From positions 1-47,553 of the forward strand of contig NZ_JADEYQ010000018.1 of the NCBI RefSeq assembly GCF_022627575.1: 47,553 bases of DNA, in the 5' to 3' direction. Position 1 is the stretch's first letter. Each line of letters opens with the position of its first letter. The translations under genes were made by a program, and so were the position numbers. The stretch is from Sphingobacterium rhinopitheci. Lineage in GTDB: Bacteria; Bacteroidota; Bacteroidia; Sphingobacteriales; Sphingobacteriaceae. The notes under the pieces are model-generated. The model ran no database searches and was not told where the DNA came from. It saw nothing but the letters and a program-made list of their open reading frames with translations. This document shows, piece after piece, positions 44,483 through 47,553 of this stretch.

Positions 44483-45155
44483 TTTAGCTTTCTTTAACTA
44501 AATTATTATATTTTCATATCAAGCTCATAGAGGTTCATAACATTTGTATTATAAATGCTATAAAATACTAGCTTTCAGTTCGTACACTGCTCGCTAACAC
44601 ATGATATCTATCTTCGAAATTCAATTAAATCTTTTTGAATACGCTAATTTTCACCAATATATTGTCCAATTATACAGCGATGACAGTATTATAAGTATAT
44701 CAACAGAAATATCAATACTGAAAATACGCAAAGGTTTAAAATATATTATAGCGTATTCTTTTTCCGCTCGTTTAACTCCCTATCCATACTTTTCTGCAAA
44801 AAACTCATTTTAATTATTTAGTGTAGAATTACACTATAAGTTAAATTTCTAGTGTAATTTGATACGATACATTTTTGGTAATGACTAACTATGTTCATAC
44901 AAATGATCAGGGAAATTTATTTATAAAAAGAATAATCTATGTTTTTTTTAAACATAGATATAGAAAATCTATAAAATTAAATAAACTCTATTCCAGGATA
45001 TTAACTATAATGAAACGCATTTCATCATGTTATTTTGCTCATTATAGCACAAGTAACAATGGCTAAAACAGCACATTTCTCATGGTTTAAATGAAATTAA
45101 GTCATAAATATTCTTAAAAATAGTATTGAAACATTATAATTTAATAGGTAAATAA

Positions 45156-45188
45156 TTTGCATCATTACCAAAAGTGTTATTATATTTG
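45156..45188 (+). promoter_or_regulatory. Promoter with full -33/-7 match and no gene close downstream
   Basis: TTTG (45156-45159), 21 bases, then TATATTTG (45181-45188). Both match the Bacteroidota consensus. The next plausible start codon is at 45677, nearly 490 bp away. Confidence 0.5.
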
Positions 45189-45194
45189 TGACGC

Positions 45195-45385
45195 ATTAAC
45201 TATTATTAAGCAGATATGTTTAAATAGCTTCATTTTTAATTAATACACCAATACTATAATTAGTGTATTTTAAATTAAAGCTATTAAGCTATCATTAATT
45301 TCGAATTGACTTTATAATTTTTATATAGAGTAATTGTAATAAAAAAGCTAGATAAAATATATAGGTTATTTCAACCTATATTCCA
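45195..45385 (+). ncRNA. Candidate structured small RNA or long 5' leader
   Basis: Downstream of the promoter at 45156-45188, AATAGCTT (45223-45230) can pair with AAGCTATT (45278-45285), with further pairing of AATACAC to GTGTATT inside. A second hairpin, ATATAGGTT (45359-45367) with AACCTATAT (45373-45381), follows and could end the transcript, though its T-tract is poor. No family is recognised. The ends given are estimates. Confidence 0.25.
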
Positions 45386-45676
45386 TTTTACGTTCTACGT
45401 ATTTGGTAACTCGGCTACTAACAATAAAACAAATTTTATTAAAGAATCTACATACGTAAGTATATAGATAGAAAATAGTTGTTTATGCATGGTCTTATTT
45501 TTTGAGACATTAAGCAGTGTAGGATAAAATAGGTTTTTAGAAGATTAAAGAAAGAAGGATACATATCCATTATGATCTAATTTCATATAATTCTTGTTTC
45601 ATCCTTTATGTACGATGGTAACTCGTATTTAGTAAGATTAAATATTCTATTTTGATTTGTAGTAGAACGTTAAAAA

Positions 45677-45928
45677 ATGACAAATGTTGAGATGATGGCT
45701 GAGGCTATTAGAAATAGAGACTCTAAACGTATGCAAGATTGTGTTTGTACAGCAATTAAAGATGCTTTCAATAAACGTGCTGATGAATTGGTTGAATATA
45801 TTAAAGCTGGTGAGAAATTAGATCCTATGATGAAAGAGCTATTGCGGAGAAGTGGCGGAGGAGGCGAACGTGAAAAAATAAGAGATAGAGAGCATGTGAT
45901 TTCCTTGATGGTAAAACATAATAATTAG
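45677..45928 (+). CDS. Hypothetical 83-residue protein
   Basis: The frame begins with ATG at 45677 after an AT-rich stretch. It encodes a charged, predicted helical protein (MTNVEMMAEAIRNRDSKRMQ, then ADELVEYIKAGEKLDPMMK) with a GGGGEREK turn near residue 60 and a basic helical tail. It has no signal or membrane segment and no family I recognise. Codon use is more balanced than in the neighbouring non-coding DNA, which supports it as real. A 30-residue membrane peptide frame follows after 4 bp, so the two may form a small operon. Confidence 0.5.
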   Translation: MTNVEMMAEAIRNRDSKRMQDCVCTAIKDAFNKRADELVEYIKAGEKLDPMMKELLRRSGGGGEREKIRDREHVISLMVKHNN

Positions 45929-45932
45929 AATT

Positions 45933-46025
45933 ATGAAATTATTTGAAGATTTATCTACTTTAGAAAAAATTGGTTTATCAATTTTTATTTTAGTCACATT
46001 TATTGCTGTAATAAGTATATTATAT
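45933..46025 (+). CDS. 30-residue single-span membrane peptide
   Basis: ATG at 45933 opens MKLFEDLSTLEK, followed by a hydrophobic helix (IGLSIFILVTFIAVISIL) that runs to the TGA at 46023. It starts 4 bp after the stop of the 83-residue gene. A short amphipathic start plus a single membrane helix at the very C-terminus is typical of small membrane peptides, including some type I toxins. Function is unknown. Coding status rests on spacing and composition only. Confidence 0.35.
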
Positions 46026-46142
46026 GAACTATTAGTATTGCTCATCTCATAAATAAAAACATTTTTTTACTCCTATAAATTGACCCCTACTCTTTAGAGG
46101 ATATTTTTAATAGCTTATGTGTAGTAGACAAATTAGAGGAAA

Positions 46143-46364
46143 CTAAGGTATTGTTGTACCTTCCCCATTTTTATAAATTAGTTCTTCTACTCCAGTTTTT
46201 TTACTAATTAAAAGTATAGAAAACGGCTGTTCCCCCCCCTGATGTTGGATAAATATTTCAGCCATCATATCTACTAAATAACCTTTAGGCAATAAAACAA
46301 TTGTATTAGGTTCTTCATTTTTTTTACCTAATCTAGGTATAGAAATCAACTTATTTTCGGCCAA
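46143..46364 (-). CDS. Small hypothetical protein with a G8 tract
   Basis: The frame of 73 codons starts with TTG at 46364. An overlapping ATG frame (MKGIEMIGRK) just upstream ends in it, so a frameshift near the start is possible. The protein (NKLISIPRLGKKNEEPNTIV, then LPKGYLVDMMAEIFIQ, then PFSILLISKKTGVEELIYKN) looks like a genuine soluble beta/alpha sequence, but I recognise no family. Inside it a run of eight G (C8 at 46232-46239 on the plus strand) encodes the two Gly of QGGEQ. Such tracts slip easily and could switch the frame on or off. Confidence 0.45.
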   Translation of the reverse strand: MAENKLISIPRLGKKNEEPNTIVLLPKGYLVDMMAEIFIQHQGGEQPFSILLISKKTGVEELIYKNGEGTTIP

Positions 46365-46980
46365 TCATCTCAATACCTTTCATTGAACTATTCAATATAC
46401 GCCTTATCTACCAGCAAAGGATTTACGCTATAGTAAAAACACCAACAAATATTTCTTAATTATTACCAAGACTCCTAAAAAAGACTTTTGAACTTTCTTT
46501 AAGCTAGTCGGAATAAGATTTCTTGGAACAAATTCCTATACTAGATCATCATATTCAGTACCTAATACTTCTACTGGCTTCTATAGTGGATCTATTAATC
46601 AAAAGCAAGCTCTTATATTTTTCACCATTGAGCTTATTATATAGCTGCCTATCTTACATGATGCATAAAAGGAGAATAGCGTATTCAGAATTAGATATAC
46701 ACACTTGTATACAGTGCGTCAAATAGAAAAAAATATTATAACGCACTATTTGTGTATATTTATTATAAGCCAATAAGTCATCCTGATTATTAAAAAGTGA
46801 TTTTAGAATAAATCCCATAGGTTTAAATCTAACATATTTCAGTAGGATAACTGAACTAATATGCTCCTAGCTAAAAGTAGATATAAAGCTACATATCAAA
46901 CAAATAATTAATTAAAGAAATAGCTTATCTGTATATTGTAGCCTTACAAGAAAATCATACATTCTTTTAAGAATAAAAAG
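46365..46980. other. 616-bp AT-rich intergenic region
   Basis: A 67-codon frame at 46523-46726 has a TTG start, low complexity and no recognisable features, so it is not called. No RNA or terminator is evident. A leader for the peptide gene at 46981 may lie at its end. Confidence 0.4.
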
Positions 46981-47157
46981 ATGAAATATATTAAGAAAAA
47001 AAAATATTACAAACCTGTTATCATATCATATTCTATAGAAATGGAAAATTCTATAGCCGTGATTACGAAAGAAATTAATTGCATTAAACTTGTTGATACG
47101 TGTGACAATGATACCGGAGATGTTGAAAATGACGCTATATTAGAAGGATGGTGTTAA
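46981..47157 (+). CDS. 58-residue Cys-containing peptide with KPxIxxxxIEMExxIA-type N-terminus
   Basis: ATG at 46981 follows an A-rich ribosome-binding stretch. The peptide has a basic start (MKYIKKKKYYKP), the segment VIISYSIEMENSIAV, and an acidic C-terminal part with cysteines at 34, 41 and 58, ending EGWC. From memory, Sphingobacteriaceae genomes contain many short peptides of the form KP(x)n(I/V)EMExxIA with variable acidic tails, of unknown role. The N-terminus fits that group, but the terminal cysteine arrangement is less usual. A secreted peptide or RiPP-like precursor is possible; no modifying enzyme is in the window. Confidence 0.5.
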   Translation: MKYIKKKKYYKPVIISYSIEMENSIAVITKEINCIKLVDTCDNDTGDVENDAILEGWC

Positions 47158-47553
47158 ATAAATAAAGAATTATTTTCTAATAAAGATTAAAACCCTAAAT
47201 ATTAGTAGGATATGCACCAAATCATTACCTACTAATATAGCAATCAAACACTATTCAATCCACTATTGAATAATTACAAAATACCTTCAAAAAGTACGAG
47301 TATTTAAGTACTATTTGCGGACCATTTTTACAGATTCTAATTCTTCACTAATCCTTGGTTATAAGACACAACTTATGATCAAACCTCGATATCCTATATT
47401 TCTTTTTCTCAAATAAATTAAGTTGGAATCTAATGTTTCACTTATAACTTCTTGATACCTAAACAATCTATTATTAAAAATAATAGTAGACTATTACACA
47501 ATAGTAAAACTTTTAAATATTTTTTTTGTTTAAGAAATAATACCATACATGAA
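47158..47553. other. AT-rich end of the window
   Basis: No gene was found. CTATTATT and AATAATAG (47468-47486) form a small hairpin with a 3-base loop. Genes belonging with the peptide at 46981 may lie beyond the edge. Confidence 0.4.

Larger units (their letters stand above)
44483..45676. other. 1.2-kb AT-rich region with inverted repeats and no convincing gene
   Basis: Two short frames (44601-44813 and 44875-45066) have no recognisable domain and are not called. Inverted repeats are frequent: TAGTGTA-GAAT-TACACTA at 44819-44836, TCTATGTTT with AAACATAGA at 44936-44958, and the structures at 45223-45381. TAGTGTA recurs near 44850. A promoter and possible small RNA at 45156-45385 are listed separately. 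Confidence 0.45.

Noticed and set aside
44601..44813. 70-codon frame in the AT-rich region
   Set aside because: It has no start signal, domain or composition distinct from the surroundings. It could be real but cannot be supported.
44875..45066. 63-codon frame starting with TTG
   Set aside because: It contains an inverted repeat, reads like random AT-rich sequence, and has no homology signal by eye.
46523..46726. 67-codon frame starting with TTG
   Set aside because: It is Leu/Ile/Ser-rich from AT-rich DNA, with no ribosome-binding context and no motif.

Overview
The window looks like chromosome of a Sphingobacterium/Pedobacter-type Bacteroidota. The evidence is three SusC/SusD pairs, two FecR-type anti-sigma genes and two ECF sigma genes (one broken), low GC, A-rich ribosome-binding regions without strong Shine-Dalgarno sequences, and several promoters of the Bacteroidota form TTTG-N20-TAnnTTTG. 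No tRNA, rRNA or CRISPR array was seen.

Layout. 1-1900 is a decay zone: the C-terminal end of a DUF262/DUF1524 nuclease-like gene, a Fic gene broken by an in-frame TAG, a scrap of a four-helix-bundle gene, and an ECF sigma gene cut off inside its DNA-binding domain. 2060-9449 (minus) is nutrient locus 1: FecR, SusC with an STN signalling domain, SusD and a lipoprotein, with no sigma gene upstream of FecR. 9450-10437 is degenerate. 10438-13239 (minus) is an AT-rich restriction-modification (RM) island: a small protein resembling the endonuclease C-terminus, a C5-cytosine methyltransferase, and the endonuclease. An IS3-like relic, a 22-bp tandem repeat and a DUF3024 gene follow. 14736-24438 holds a secreted EEP-type phosphodiesterase/phosphatase (plus) facing nutrient locus 2 (minus): sigma, FecR, SusC, SusD and a secreted metallophosphoesterase. 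This suggests uptake of a phosphorylated or phosphodiester nutrient.

24540-36300 is the housekeeping core. It holds hisG-hisD behind a candidate histidine leader-peptide attenuator, a convergent rluA-like/tlpA-like/pyrF operon, panB with a membrane protein, two L,D-transpeptidase-fold proteins, and divergent pyrD and ABC-F ATPase genes. Strong intrinsic terminators separate most of these units. 36669-43180 (minus) is nutrient locus 3: SusC and SusD, then a terminator, then a GH76 alpha-mannanase-like enzyme. A class A beta-lactamase-like serine hydrolase follows (plus).

44483-47553 is AT-rich with little coding sequence. It has a promoter-like site ahead of folded DNA, a gene for an 83-residue protein followed by a 30-residue membrane peptide, a small gene with a G8 tract, and a 58-residue peptide with three cysteines. 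The least explained parts are the third RM gene, the His leader hairpin and this final small-gene region.
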